From: Corynebacterium glucuronolyticum DSM 44120
GTDB taxonomy: Bacteria; Actinomycetota; Actinomycetes; Mycobacteriales; Mycobacteriaceae
DNA: 64,000 nt
Direction of reading: 5' to 3'
Assembly (NCBI RefSeq): GCF_030440595.1
Contig: NZ_CP047452.1
Coordinates: 1,364,001-1,428,000 of the forward strand
The translations under genes were made by a program, and so were the position numbers. Position 1 is the first letter of the stretch, and every line of letters starts with the position of its first letter. The notes beneath the pieces are model-generated. The model saw only the letters and a program-made list of their open reading frames with translations, did no database searches and was not told the DNA's origin. Below are positions 49,961-59,582 of the stretch, in pieces.

Positions 49961-51391
49961 CTACTTCTTGGGAGCGATGTCCATAGACGGGTTGATGAGG
50001 TTTTCATCGGAAAGAACTTTGTCGAGGGTTTCCTCGTCGAGAAGCCCATGCTCAAGGACGAGCTCGCGAACCGATTTACCCGTCTCTGCAGCTTCCTTGC
50101 CGATCTTGTCGCCAGCTGCGTGCCCAATGAAGGGGTTGAGGTAGGTAATCGTGCCGATGGAGTTGTGAACGTGGCTCTTGCAGATCTCGGGGTTAGCCGT
50201 GATTCCGTCAATGCACTTCTCACGCAGCGTCTTCATCGCGTTGGTGAGGATTGTCAGCGACTCGAAAGTTGCCTGTCCCGTGGCGGGCTCCATCACGTTG
50301 AGTTCAAGCTGGCCAGCCTCCGAGGCGTAGCCAACGGTGACATCGTTGCCGAAGACCTTGAAGCAAACCTGGTTTACAACCTCCGGAATAACCGGGTTGA
50401 CCTTGGCCGGCATAATGGACGAACCTGCGGCACGCTCGGGCAGGTTGATCTCCTTCAGGCCTGCTCGCGGTCCGGAGGCCAGGAGACGAAGGTCGTTGCA
50501 GGTCTTGGAGAGCTTGATAGCGAGGCGACGAAGCGCAGCATGAACAGAAACGTAGCAGGCTTGATCGCTGGTAGCAGCGACAAGGTCGGGCGCGGAAGAG
50601 ATATCAAGACCAGTGACGTCAGCGAGCGCCTTGGTAACTGCCTCGGTGAATCCATCCGGGGTGTTGAGCTCCGTGCCGATGGCGGTAGCGCCCAGGTTGA
50701 CAACGAGAAGCTCCTTGGCGGCGTGCTGCAGGTTGTCGATTTCGTCTGCCAGCGTGTGAGCGTAACCGCTGAACTCTTGACCGAGGGACATGGGGACAGC
50801 ATCCTGCAGCTGCGTCCTGCCCATCTTCAACACGGATGCGAACTCGTCGCCCTTTGCAGAGAGCGAAGAAATGAGCTTCTCGAGCTCTGCGACGAGCGTC
50901 TGGACACCGGCGTAGAAGCCGAGCTTGAGGCCTGTCGGGTAGGCATCGTTAGTGGACTGGCTCATGTTTACGTCATCGTTCGGGTGGATGACATCGTATT
51001 CGCCCTTTTCCTTGCCTAGGTGCTCAAGAGCAAGGTTGGCGATGACCTCGTTGGTGTTCATGTTGAGCGACGTTCCGGCGCCACCTTGGAACAGGTCGAT
51101 CGGGAACTGATCCATGCACGCGCCCTCGTTGATGATCTGGTCGCATGCCCAGTTGATGGCGTCGCTCTTTTCCTTCTCCAGTGCTCCCACCTGGTTGTTG
51201 GCGATGGAGGTTGCCTTCTTGGTGTATACCATGCCCCGGATGAAATCTGGCTGGGAGTTAACGGTTACGCCGGAGATCTGGTAGTTCTCGATGGCTCGCT
51301 GGGTGTGAATGCCGTAGTAGTAATCGTTGTTGATCTCCATCGTTCCGAGGAGGTCTTCTTCGGTGCGAGTGGACTTGTTAGTGTCTACCAC
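49961..51391 (-). CDS. aspA: Aspartate ammonia-lyase
   Basis: AspA reversibly converts aspartate to fumarate and ammonia, feeding fumarate respiration. The 476-residue protein shows the fumarase/aspartase signature [11 protein letters not shown] (about 317-327) and other superfamily blocks such as [17 protein letters not shown] and [17 protein letters not shown]. The start is a GTG with a poor ribosome site. In C. glutamicum I recall aspA directly next to hisG; here about 6 kb with a C4-dicarboxylate carrier and two peptidases lies between them. The next gene upstream on this strand is that carrier, 545 bp away. Confidence 0.96.
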   Translation of the reverse strand: MVDTNKSTRTEEDLLGTMEINNDYYYGIHTQRAIENYQISGVTVNSQPDFIRGMVYTKKATSIANNQVGALEKEKSDAINWACDQIINEGACMDQFPIDLFQGGAGTSLNMNTNEVIANLALEHLGKEKGEYDVIHPNDDVNMSQSTNDAYPTGLKLGFYAGVQTLVAELEKLISSLSAKGDEFASVLKMGRTQLQDAVPMSLGQEFSGYAHTLADEIDNLQHAAKELLVVNLGATAIGTELNTPDGFTEAVTKALADVTGLDISSAPDLVAATSDQACYVSVHAALRRLAIKLSKTCNDLRLLASGPRAGLKEINLPERAAGSSIMPAKVNPVIPEVVNQVCFKVFGNDVTVGYASEAGQLELNVMEPATGQATFESLTILTNAMKTLREKCIDGITANPEICKSHVHNSIGTITYLNPFIGHAAGDKIGKEAAETGKSVRELVLEHGLLDEETLDKVLSDENLINPSMDIAPKK

Positions 51392-51936
51392 TTTTTCGAT
51401 ACTTTCTATTCAGATTGTTTGCCACAAATCACGGCAAACGTGAGGTTGGGAAATTGCAGATTACCTGCTTTTATATGGAGGCTTGTCCTACGTTCTTAAG
51501 TATGCCACTGTCTTTTGCGTGGATACTATCTTGGCAAGCTTTTTTGTTAGTGAAATCGTGTCTTACCTGCCCTACGCTGCGAAATAATTGTTCAACCATT
51601 TTGTTGAGCTCCACCCCTTAGAGGGTAGGAAAGCAAACGCAAGGGACGTGAGACGATGTCGTTTCTCCTTTCGCGCTACGACTAACGAATACACCACCTT
51701 TTCATGTGAGTTGACGGAGGAACAGCCACAACTGGGGACTATCATTGCTCGACTAGGCGAGGAGGATTCTATCCAGTAGTGAGCAGTCCGATATGAAGAT
51801 TAAATTCTGCGGATCGTCATCGCTGTGCCACTCTCCTCGATCCGTTTCCTCAGCCCGCCGGGTCTGACCGTGGTGAAAACAAAACAGCGGAAACAGCCAG
51901 CGTGGATGGGAAGGACCGATGCTAGCTATAGGTCTG
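51392..51936. other. Non-coding gap between aspA and the Dcu carrier gene
   Basis: About 545 bp of relatively AT-rich sequence with no supported gene. It should hold the aspA promoter. No clear terminator or operator is seen. Confidence 0.5.
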
Positions 51937-53247
51937 CTAGAGAATGACTGAACCGAACAGGAACCCCAGGGCAACTGCGATGGCGATGCATACCGTGCCT
52001 GGGACGATAAACGGGTGGTTAAACACGTACTTGCCGATTCGAGTCGATCCGGTGTCGTCCATTTCCACTGCCGCAAGGAGCGTCGGATACGTGGGGAGAA
52101 CGAACAGCGCGGAAACCGCAGGGAATGCTGCAACTGCTGCTAGCGGGCTGACGCCCACAGCCAAGGCTGCTGGGATGAGCGCCTTGGTGGTAGAGGCCTG
52201 GGAGTACAGGAGGGACGCAGCAAAGTACAGAATCACTGCGAGGAGCCACGGGTAATCGGTGAGTACGCTACCGGATGCAGATTTGATCTGGTCGATGTAC
52301 TGATTGATGAGGGTCGTACCCAACCATGCAACGCCCATCACGCAAACCGCGGCAGACATACCGGATTTGAACACTTGCGTGTTGAGAACCTCTCCGGCCT
52401 TTTGCTTGCACGCTAGGACGATAATGGTGGCGGCTCCCAGCATGATCGACATAATGGCTTCGTTGCGAGGAAGTGTGGGGTTCTGGATCAGGCCAATTTG
52501 GTCGGAGATAAGGGTGGCGTACACCATCACGATAACGATGGCAGCAAGGAAGATACCAACGCTAAGCTTTGCTCCTGCCGGCGGGACGTAGTCTTTCTGG
52601 CGAGCTGGAGGCTGCACGAGACCGCTTGCGAGACGCTCTTTGTATACGGGATCGTCCTCAAGCTGCTTACCCATCTTGTTAGAAATCAAAGCCGTGGGGA
52701 AGATAGCGAGGAAAGTAGAAGGGATAGCTACGGCAAGAAGCTGGAGATATCCAACGCCGAGTGGCTCAAGCACAGAGGCCATGAAGACGACGGCTGCGGA
52801 GATCGGTGATGCCGTAATCGCCATTTGGGAAGCGACAACGGCCACGGACAACGGCCTGGACGGGCGAACCTTTCCTTCTTTCGCCACCTCGGTGATCACG
52901 GGGAGCGTGGAAAACGCCGTGTGTCCAGTACCTGCAAGCAAGGTCATCAGGTAGGTAACGATCGGAGCAAGGAAAGTAATGTTCTTCGGGTTTCTGCGCA
53001 GAATCTTTTCTGCGACGTGTACAAGATAAGTTAGGCCCCCGGCGAGCTGCATCGCGGAAATCGCCGCGATGACGCTCATGATGATGCCGATGACATCGAA
53101 CGGAATGTCTTCTTTTGTTACGGGGACACCGGCGATACCTAGTGCGAGTACACCGAGGCCGCCGGCAAAGCCGATGCCGATGGAGCCCAATCGCGCGCCG
53201 AGAACGATGGCTGCGATGACGATGATTATTTGTAGTGCGACAAGCAT
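51937..53247 (-). CDS. Anaerobic C4-dicarboxylate carrier (Dcu family)
   Basis: The 436-residue membrane protein aligns with DcuA/DcuB, which exchange fumarate, aspartate or malate for succinate during anaerobic growth. It begins MLVALQIIIVIAAIVLGARLG and has the family stretches GTGHTAFSTLPVI (about 106-118), RPSRPLSVAVVASQMAITASP in pieces, and the C-terminal AAFPAVSALFVLPTYPTLLAAVEMD. About ten to twelve helices are predicted. A strong ribosome site AAAAGGAG precedes the ATG. It is upstream of aspA on the same strand, a natural pair for aspartate uptake and breakdown. DcuA versus DcuB cannot be decided. Confidence 0.92.
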   Translation of the reverse strand: MLVALQIIIVIAAIVLGARLGSIGIGFAGGLGVLALGIAGVPVTKEDIPFDVIGIIMSVIAAISAMQLAGGLTYLVHVAEKILRRNPKNITFLAPIVTYLMTLLAGTGHTAFSTLPVITEVAKEGKVRPSRPLSVAVVASQMAITASPISAAVVFMASVLEPLGVGYLQLLAVAIPSTFLAIFPTALISNKMGKQLEDDPVYKERLASGLVQPPARQKDYVPPAGAKLSVGIFLAAIVIVMVYATLISDQIGLIQNPTLPRNEAIMSIMLGAATIIVLACKQKAGEVLNTQVFKSGMSAAVCVMGVAWLGTTLINQYIDQIKSASGSVLTDYPWLLAVILYFAASLLYSQASTTKALIPAALAVGVSPLAAVAAFPAVSALFVLPTYPTLLAAVEMDDTGSTRIGKYVFNHPFIVPGTVCIAIAVALGFLFGSVIL

Positions 53248-54463
53248 GAGATGCTTTCTCCTTTTGTCTAATCAAAAGGCGTAAAATGTTTAGGTCTCAA
53301 AAGCCGTTTTCCGGACCATCCAGATCATGACCGATAGGTCGTCACTATCCCATCTCTAAACCCAACACGCCAAACGACTCCGCCAGGAAGCGCGTGGCAC
53401 GAAGAAAAGCGATGGAGACTCGATCGCCTCGCAGTTCTCTCCTAGCCCCTTTCGTACTGTGTCCGCTACCTGGCACGGGCCACGTAGCGTTAGAGAAAAT
53501 GGCTATTCAATAAGGGGGATTGTTAATCAATCCTTAGAACTTCAACGGCTTATTAGGTTATACGGTGAGGGTCCCGGGGAACCTGCTGCGGATGCACCGG
53601 GCTCCTTGTACTTCACCCTGTAGCCACTATAAGAGTAGCTACCCCACGATTATTGCACAGGTTAAGCGTTCGGCTTGCGCGAAAATGGCGAATGGACACA
53701 CGTCACCCTCAGTTCGTGAGACGAACCTCTTGCCTACTGCTTCGTAGGAACAACATCACGATAGCTAGGTAAGACCTATCTGCCAAACGTTCTGTTCAAC
53801 AGACATTTTTAACAACCAAAATAAATAGTTTTACCGCGAAATGAGTTGGAATCCGGGCAGTTTTTATGCAGGAATGCAATTGAATGTGGCGAGATCGGAG
53901 GTAAGAACCTATCTGGGGGCGCTTTTTAACAGTCACCTCTGCGGTATTTATTCATTAGAGATAGTCGTCTGTGAATAATGATGCGGAAATTAGGGATCAA
54001 CTAGGGTGATTTCCATCACTATAGTCACATCGTGGTGAGGGCATACTCCCCTGTCTTTGGCTTAAACGTAAGATTTTACCCCCCACATGGGGTTGTACAG
54101 CCCCGCATGTGACCATGCAGCTCTTCTTCAGTCCCGTTACGTGCTGGTGAGCTGTGCCACTCGGCGCCAGTACGAGTCTCAAACACTAACTAGGCATTCC
54201 ACACATGCTTCCGGCCAATGTCAGGCATTAACTCTGAACTACTCCTCCTCCCAAACATCTTCTTTTCGTGACAATCGAGCGTCCGGTGTCCCCCTACCTT
54301 GTCCACTGTGCTCCTTTGCTCCCCACGTTCAGGTTGTGAAAGAGCGGTTCGCTACGGCATGTCCACCTCCATCGAGCACCGCAAATGCCGCCACTCGGGA
54401 TGCTGTACCGAAAACCATCGATAATTCCCAAAAGATGTGCATGTCAGGCGTATAAAGGAGGGT
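53248..54463. other. 1.2-kb non-coding region between divergent dcu and peptidase genes
   Basis: It is visibly richer in A+T than the flanks in parts, especially about 53760-53960. No frame has both a ribosome site and recognisable content. It must hold divergent promoters, but is far longer than needed. It may contain decayed genes, an sRNA or the scar of an insertion; nothing definite is seen. Confidence 0.5.
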
Positions 54464-55795
54464 ATGGAACAAGATATGCGTAAGCAGCCTCTTACCGGAG
54501 ACTGCGTTCAGGAGATTCAGAAGAAGGTGGCCGAAGACCCCACGGTAGCCGTCGCGCGAAACGCTGTCACAGCATGTAGCGTAAACAAGGTCGCCTTGGA
54601 CAGGGACAAGGTAGTCAGCCTGGACCCCACCATCGAAGTCAAACTCGATTCTCTGAAGGTAACGAACCAGAAGACCTCTGGACGCTGCTGGATGTTTGCC
54701 GCGCTCAACATGTACCGGCAGAAGATAGCCAAGGAACTTAATCTCGAGCAGTTTGAGTTCTCTCAGGCGTATCTGCAGTACTTTGACAAGTTGGAAAAGG
54801 CCTACTTTGCCCTTAACTATTTGCTTGGCAATGAAGAGCCCCACGCTGCCCGAACCGATGACGGCAGAATCGATCTCGGTGACCGCGAGACTGCATTCGT
54901 GCTCGACGGCGCCGCAGGTGACGGTGGCCTGTTCAATTACGTCAACAACCTCGTTGCTAAGTACGGCGCTGTCCCCTCGTACGCAATGCCCGATTCTGAC
55001 TCGGCTGGCGATACGCCTGCGATGAACCGTGCCATTCACACCATTGTCCGAAAAACCGTAATGGAAAATGGTTCTATTGACGAGGCCATGAAAGCTATTC
55101 AGCGTGTCGTTGGCATCCACTTAGGCACCCCGCCGACATCTTTTGTGTGGCAATACCGCACCAAGGATGGCGATTTCCACCGCGAAGGTGAGTTCACTCC
55201 ACAAGAGTTCGCAAAGAAATACCTCCCCGATCTCGACCAATTCGTTGAAATTGCCTTCGATGCCCGGCCGGAGCACAAGGTCAACCAGGCGTACGACACC
55301 GAACTTGCGACGAACGTCTGGGGCACCCCCGTTTACCGGTACGTAAACGCTGATATCGAGGTCGTGCGTCAGGCAGCGATTGACTCCATCGCACAGTCCG
55401 ATCCCGTCTGGTTTGGCTGTGATGTGAACACCCAGTTCGACGCAATCCTTGGGATGTGGGATCGCAACCTGATTAATCTTCCCGATATTTACGGCATCGA
55501 TCTCGCCTTCGACCGCGCAGGAAGGATGTTGACCTGGGAGGAGGCTCCTACTCACGCCATGGTTCTTACTGGCTTTGATGAGCAGTCCGGTCACTTTCGA
55601 GTGGAAAATTCCTGGGGTAATGAGGATCACAAGGGAGTGAAACTCGGTGGCGACGGCTACGGAACGATGACGAGCGATTGGTTCCGCGACAACGTCTTCT
55701 CAGTCGTCGTGAGGAGAAAGTACGCGCCAGAAGAGTTGCTGAAGGCATGGGATGGCGAAGGCATCCTGTTGCCCTGCTGGGATCCGATGAGCTAG
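54464..55795 (+). CDS. C1-family aminopeptidase (bleomycin hydrolase / PepC type), copy 1
   Basis: This is a cytosolic cysteine aminopeptidase, typically a hexameric self-compartmentalised enzyme that trims peptides. The 443-residue protein has the usual length and an intact catalytic set: Gln69 and Cys75 in NQKTSGRCWMFA, His in PTHAMVLTG and Asn in FRVENSWGNE. The ribosome site AAAGGAGG is strong but only 2-3 nt from the ATG. It is followed 18 bp later by a second copy. PepC-type enzymes are best known from lactobacilli, bifidobacteria and other fermenters rather than corynebacteria. Confidence 0.93.
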   Translation: MEQDMRKQPLTGDCVQEIQKKVAEDPTVAVARNAVTACSVNKVALDRDKVVSLDPTIEVKLDSLKVTNQKTSGRCWMFAALNMYRQKIAKELNLEQFEFSQAYLQYFDKLEKAYFALNYLLGNEEPHAARTDDGRIDLGDRETAFVLDGAAGDGGLFNYVNNLVAKYGAVPSYAMPDSDSAGDTPAMNRAIHTIVRKTVMENGSIDEAMKAIQRVVGIHLGTPPTSFVWQYRTKDGDFHREGEFTPQEFAKKYLPDLDQFVEIAFDARPEHKVNQAYDTELATNVWGTPVYRYVNADIEVVRQAAIDSIAQSDPVWFGCDVNTQFDAILGMWDRNLINLPDIYGIDLAFDRAGRMLTWEEAPTHAMVLTGFDEQSGHFRVENSWGNEDHKGVKLGGDGYGTMTSDWFRDNVFSVVVRRKYAPEELLKAWDGEGILLPCWDPMS

Positions 55796-55813
55796 GAAGG
55801 GAGAACAAACACA

Positions 55814-57145
55814 ATGGCTACAAACGAGAGCACACGCGGACTATCCCTCGATGCAATTAGGGCGGAAAACGAAAAGTTGCAGGCAGACCGATCATTCCGC
55901 GTCTCCCGCAACGCTGTCACGACAACAGGCGTGGACAAGCTCGCGGTCAACCGGGACATTCTCTCTGGCATCGACACCAGTGTTTCCACGAAGGTGGATG
56001 ACTGGGCGGTTGCTAACCAAAAGAAGTCTGGTCGCTGCTGGATTTTCGCAGGTATGAACATGCTGCGCGGTCCCATCATGAAGGAAACGAAGGTAAAGGA
56101 TTTTGAGCTCTCCCAGACCTTCATTCACTTCTGGGACAAGCTTGAAAAAGCAAACTACTTCCTAGAGGCAATGGAGGAACTGCGCGAACGCGACATCCTT
56201 GACCGCACGGTGGCACACCTCCTGCAGGCTCCTATTGAGGACGGTGGCCAGTGGAACATGCTCGTGGCGCTCATCAATAAGTACGGAATCGTTCCGCAAT
56301 ATGCGATGCCGGATACAAATTCATCGTCAGACACGCGGGCAATGAATCGCGATCTGTCCACTGTATTGCGCAGAGGCGCGTACCTGCTCCGCAAGGCCGA
56401 GTCTGAAGAAGAACGAGCCTCCGTGAAGCGGCAGGCTTTGGAGGATGCGTACCGCGTGCTGACCATTCACCTCGGTACTCCCCCGAAAGAATTCGTCTGG
56501 CAGTATCGAGACAAGGATAATGCGTTTACTCGCAAGGGAACGATGACGCCCCTCGAGTTCAAGGACACGTACGTCACTGTCAACCTTGACGATTTCGTGT
56601 GCGTGGTCAATGATCCACGGCACGCGCCAAAGGATATCCTCACCGTCGAATATTTGGGCAACGTCGTCGGTGCCACGCCGGTTACATACCTCAACGCGGA
56701 TATCCAGGTTATGAAGAAGGCAGTTGCTGCCACGCTTGCGGAGGGCACCTCCGTCTGGTTCGGCTGCGATACGTTGCGACAGGCAGAGAGCACACTCGGG
56801 GTCTGGGACGCACACGTGCTGGACTACGAAGGCGTGTACGGCGTTGAGCTTGGAATGGACAAACGAGAACGGGTCATTTCCGGCGATTCACTCATGACCC
56901 ACGCCATGGTCTTCACTGGTGTGGATGAGTCGGAGGAAAAGGTTCCTCGTCGTTGGCGTGTGGAGAACTCGTGGGGCCCTGATAAGGCAGACAAGGGCTT
57001 TTGGACCATGAACGATTCATGGTTTGATGAGTACGTCTTTGCTGTAGCAGTCCGGCGTGATCTGCTTCCCGCAGATTATCAAGAGGCCATCGGCGGAGAA
57101 CCGATTGTTCTGCCCGTATGGGATCCGATGGGGGCTCTCGCATAG
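55814..57145 (+). CDS. C1-family aminopeptidase (bleomycin hydrolase / PepC type), copy 2
   Basis: A 443-residue paralogue of the preceding gene with the same architecture: Gln69 and Cys75 in NQKKSGRCWIFA, His in MTHAMVFTG and Asn in WRVENSWGPD. The two copies share the catalytic spacing exactly but differ at many positions, so the duplication is old or the two arrived together. The ribosome site GAAGGGAG is good. The middle region (LRKAESEEERASVKRQALED) is longer and more charged than in copy 1. The two probably form one operon and may differ in peptide preference. Confidence 0.93.
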   Translation: MATNESTRGLSLDAIRAENEKLQADRSFRVSRNAVTTTGVDKLAVNRDILSGIDTSVSTKVDDWAVANQKKSGRCWIFAGMNMLRGPIMKETKVKDFELSQTFIHFWDKLEKANYFLEAMEELRERDILDRTVAHLLQAPIEDGGQWNMLVALINKYGIVPQYAMPDTNSSSDTRAMNRDLSTVLRRGAYLLRKAESEEERASVKRQALEDAYRVLTIHLGTPPKEFVWQYRDKDNAFTRKGTMTPLEFKDTYVTVNLDDFVCVVNDPRHAPKDILTVEYLGNVVGATPVTYLNADIQVMKKAVAATLAEGTSVWFGCDTLRQAESTLGVWDAHVLDYEGVYGVELGMDKRERVISGDSLMTHAMVFTGVDESEEKVPRRWRVENSWGPDKADKGFWTMNDSWFDEYVFAVAVRRDLLPADYQEAIGGEPIVLPVWDPMGALA

Positions 57146-57253
57146 GCGTAGACCAACCGTGATAGAAACACCCGCTCCGCTTTCTTGTCGCTGACCGACA
57201 TTGCGCGGCACGAAGGCGGATGCTCGCTGCGACGGATAGCACCTGAATATAAA

Positions 57254-57306
57254 GCGAAACCGGTTTGGTTCGGCAGAGTGACTGTGAACCAGACCGGCTT
57301 TTTCGC
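57254..57306. terminator. Bidirectional terminator between peptidase copy 2 and hisG
   Basis: A 12-bp stem with one G-U pair (57260-57271 with 57286-57297), 14-nt loop and CTTTTT tail on the plus strand. An outer GCGAAA/TTTCGC pair adds stability. It serves the convergent genes. Confidence 0.85.
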
Positions 57307-57311
57307 GTGTG

Positions 57312-58157
57312 TTACAAGCGGGCTATTCGGATATCCGTGGCCAGGATTGCCTCTGCCCCGCCGGCAGATAGCGCATCCATGATGGTGTTTGCCTGTGCCC
57401 TAGGTACCATAGCGCGCACGGCAACCCAGTCTGTTTTAGCCAGTGGAGACACGGTAGCTCCTGACAGTCCCGGTGTAATGGTGGTGAGCTTGGGAAGGAG
57501 ACTCTTGGGACAGTTGTAGTCGAGGATCATAAACCGTCGTGCACGTAGAATTCCTTCAATTCTGCGGATGAAAATGCGCATCGCCTCTGTTACATCGCGG
57601 CCACGGCGGCCGTAAATAACTGCTTCAGAGCTCACGAGTGGGTCTCCGAATGTAGCCAGACCTTGCTGACGCAGAGTCCGTCCAGTCGAGACAACATCGG
57701 CAATGACATCCGCAACACCGAGGCGAATGGAAATCTCCACTGCTCCGTCAAGTCGGATGACGGTAGCCTGAATTCCGCGCCGAGCGAGGTCAGCACGCAC
57801 AAGGTGTGGGTAACTTGTCGCAATCCGCTTCCCCTCTAGATCTCCTACTGACCACTTTTGGTTGGCTGGAGCCGCGAAAAAGAAACGGGAGTTTCCAAAC
57901 CCCAGTGGTAGGAGCTCTTCAACGTCAGCCTGTGAATCCAACGCCAGGTCGCGGCCGGTGATGCCGATATCGAGTTGGCCACCAGCGACGTAAATGGCGA
58001 TATCTTTTGGGCGAAGGAAAAAGAATTCGACTTCGTTATCTTTATCGAGAACAGTGAGTGTTTTCGAATCGGGGCGGCGAGCGTAGCCCGCCTCGGTGAG
58101 GATTTCCATAGCCACCTCACTGAGAGACCCCTTATTCGGTACAGCGATTCGCAGCAT
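57312..58157 (-). CDS. hisG: ATP phosphoribosyltransferase
   Basis: HisG catalyses the first step of histidine synthesis and is feedback-inhibited by histidine. The 281-residue long-form enzyme begins [20 protein letters not shown]. It has [13 protein letters not shown] (about 67-79), the PRPP loop region [21 protein letters not shown] (about 147-167, split) and the C-terminal regulatory ACT-like domain (about 210-281). It lies 239 bp after hisE on the same strand, with a stem-loop and short repeats in the gap. Confidence 0.97.
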   Translation of the reverse strand: MLRIAVPNKGSLSEVAMEILTEAGYARRPDSKTLTVLDKDNEVEFFFLRPKDIAIYVAGGQLDIGITGRDLALDSQADVEELLPLGFGNSRFFFAAPANQKWSVGDLEGKRIATSYPHLVRADLARRGIQATVIRLDGAVEISIRLGVADVIADVVSTGRTLRQQGLATFGDPLVSSEAVIYGRRGRDVTEAMRIFIRRIEGILRARRFMILDYNCPKSLLPKLTTITPGLSGATVSPLAKTDWVAVRAMVPRAQANTIMDALSAGGAEAILATDIRIARL

Positions 58158-58287
58158 GCCGTTAGTGCTCTTTTCTTTTAAGCGTTAAAAAATTGGATGT
58201 GTCAAGAATATGGGCGATGCGTAGTCAATAATCAGCCATCACCCGGATTTTTAAGACCTGACGTGGTTGTCAGTGATCACCTGCAGT

Positions 58288-58317
58288 GGAAGCCTCGCCT
58301 AGGAGGGCGAGGCTTCC
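58288..58317 (-). terminator. Strong stem-loop between hisE and hisG
   Basis: A 12-bp perfect stem (58288-58299 with 58306-58317) with a 6-nt loop but no T-tract on either strand. It may stabilise or process the hisE-hisG message rather than end it. Confidence 0.45.
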
Positions 58318-58330
58318 GATAAACCTTTCG

Positions 58331-58370
58331 CGTTAGTCGAAGTCGGTCGAAGTTGGTCGGAGTTAGCCGA
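58331..58370 (+). repeat. Four tandem copies of a 10-bp repeat upstream of hisG
   Basis: The units start at 58331, 58341, 58351 and 58361, each close to AGTCGGTCGA. It lies between the hisE stop and the stem-loop. The 10-bp period is close to one helical turn. Confidence 0.65.
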
Positions 58371-58396
58371 AGGCGGGAACCTGCAGCGTCTGAACG

Positions 58397-58660
58397 TCAG
58401 AGGTATTTGTAGACATCGTCGGTGGTCAAGCCCCGCTTAATCATCATGACTTGGGACCAGTACAACAGCTGCGAAATCTCCTCGGCGAGCTCTTCATCGG
58501 ACTGGTATTCGCCGGCGAGCCAAACCTCACCGGCTTCCTCGATGACTTTTTTGCCAATGAAATGGACGCCTTGATCCAGCGCGTGCACGGTGCCGGATCC
58601 CTCCGGCCTTTCAGCGGTTTTGTTAGCGAGCTCCTGGAACAAAGAGTCAAATGTTTTCAT
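58397..58660 (-). CDS. hisE: Phosphoribosyl-ATP pyrophosphatase
   Basis: HisE hydrolyses phosphoribosyl-ATP in the second step of histidine synthesis. The 87-residue all-helical protein has the MazG-like metal-binding residues in [15 protein letters not shown] (about 37-51) and [17 protein letters not shown] (about 57-73). It ends in TTDDVYKYL. No clear ribosome site or -10 at the usual spacing is visible. It is probably cotranscribed with hisG. Confidence 0.95.
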   Translation of the reverse strand: MKTFDSLFQELANKTAERPEGSGTVHALDQGVHFIGKKVIEEAGEVWLAGEYQSDEELAEEISQLLYWSQVMMIKRGLTTDDVYKYL

Positions 58661-58775
58661 ACCAAATCATTGTGCCACACGAACGCGCCTACCGTGCCTG
58701 GTTCCAGCCACAAACTAACGCGTTTTACCCCCGACTATGGCTGTGCAGAGCTCGTCCAGTCCGCCTTAGCTCCGG

Positions 58776-59465
58776 CTAAGCGTTGCTACTAAGCTGAGTG
58801 AACCAGACTGAGCACGTGTCGACGGTGACTCCCTCGAAGGAATCGGAGCCGTGGAGCTCCTGCAGCGTTGCTACACCATCGATGGCATCGCCGTGGCTGG
58901 GAGGAAGGCCGATGACTACGCATCCAGCATCTCTTGCGGCGGTCATTCCCGCAACGGAATCCTCAAAGACGAGGCACTCTTCTGGCTTAGCTCCGACGAT
59001 CTCTGCCGCCTTGAGGTACATTTCGGGATCCGGTTTGCCGTTTTCCACCTCATCACCGGCGACGGAGGACGAGAAGAAATGGGTGCCTACGGCGGCGATT
59101 TCGACGTCGGCAAGCGTGCGGTACGTGTTGGTGGTTACGAGCTGGGGAATACCTGCCGCGGAGACCGACTCCAGGAGTTCAACAACACCGGGCTTAGGAA
59201 CGAGCACGTCCTTCATGAGCTGCATGACCTCGGCGTAGAACACGCGCATGAGTTCTTTGCGCTCCTCAGCGTTGAACGTCCGCCCGTTAAGCTTTCCGAC
59301 GTAGGTGACCGTGTGGTCGAAGGACCCACCCATCGTCGCGTACAGCTCTTCGTCGGTCATCTCGTGTCCAAGGCGACGGGAGAACTCTGCGGTTACCTGA
59401 CCCCAGAGGGGTTCGGAATCCACAAGAGTTCCGTCCATATCGAAAAAGATCGCTTTCATCGCCAT
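58776..59465 (-). CDS. HAD-superfamily phosphatase (beta-phosphoglucomutase-like)
   Basis: The 229-residue protein has HAD motif I in FFDMDGTLVDSEPL (about 7-20) with both catalytic aspartates, motif II in LVTTNTYRT, the motif III lysine region in GKPDPEMY and motif IV in CLVFEDSVAGM. The helical cap after motif I places it in the beta-phosphoglucomutase/phosphonatase group. The substrate is unknown. The start is uncertain: an ATG two codons later and a TTG 14 codons earlier with AGGAC upstream are alternatives. It lies next to hisE in relatives as well. Confidence 0.88.
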   Translation of the reverse strand: MAMKAIFFDMDGTLVDSEPLWGQVTAEFSRRLGHEMTDEELYATMGGSFDHTVTYVGKLNGRTFNAEERKELMRVFYAEVMQLMKDVLVPKPGVVELLESVSAAGIPQLVTTNTYRTLADVEIAAVGTHFFSSSVAGDEVENGKPDPEMYLKAAEIVGAKPEECLVFEDSVAGMTAARDAGCVVIGLPPSHGDAIDGVATLQELHGSDSFEGVTVDTCSVWFTQLSSNA

Positions 59466-59582
59466 TGCTACTGCGTGCACCACTTCCGTTGGTGTGTCAT
59501 TCAACAATCTGTCCTAGGTGACTATATCCGACGCACAGCTCTCCGTGCACAATGAGGACTTTTCCGATGTATCGGAGGCGTA

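Noticed and set aside
54329..55120. A 263-codon frame opposite C1 peptidase copy 1
   Set aside because: Antisense to an unambiguous peptidase gene with catalytic motifs; no domain recognised.
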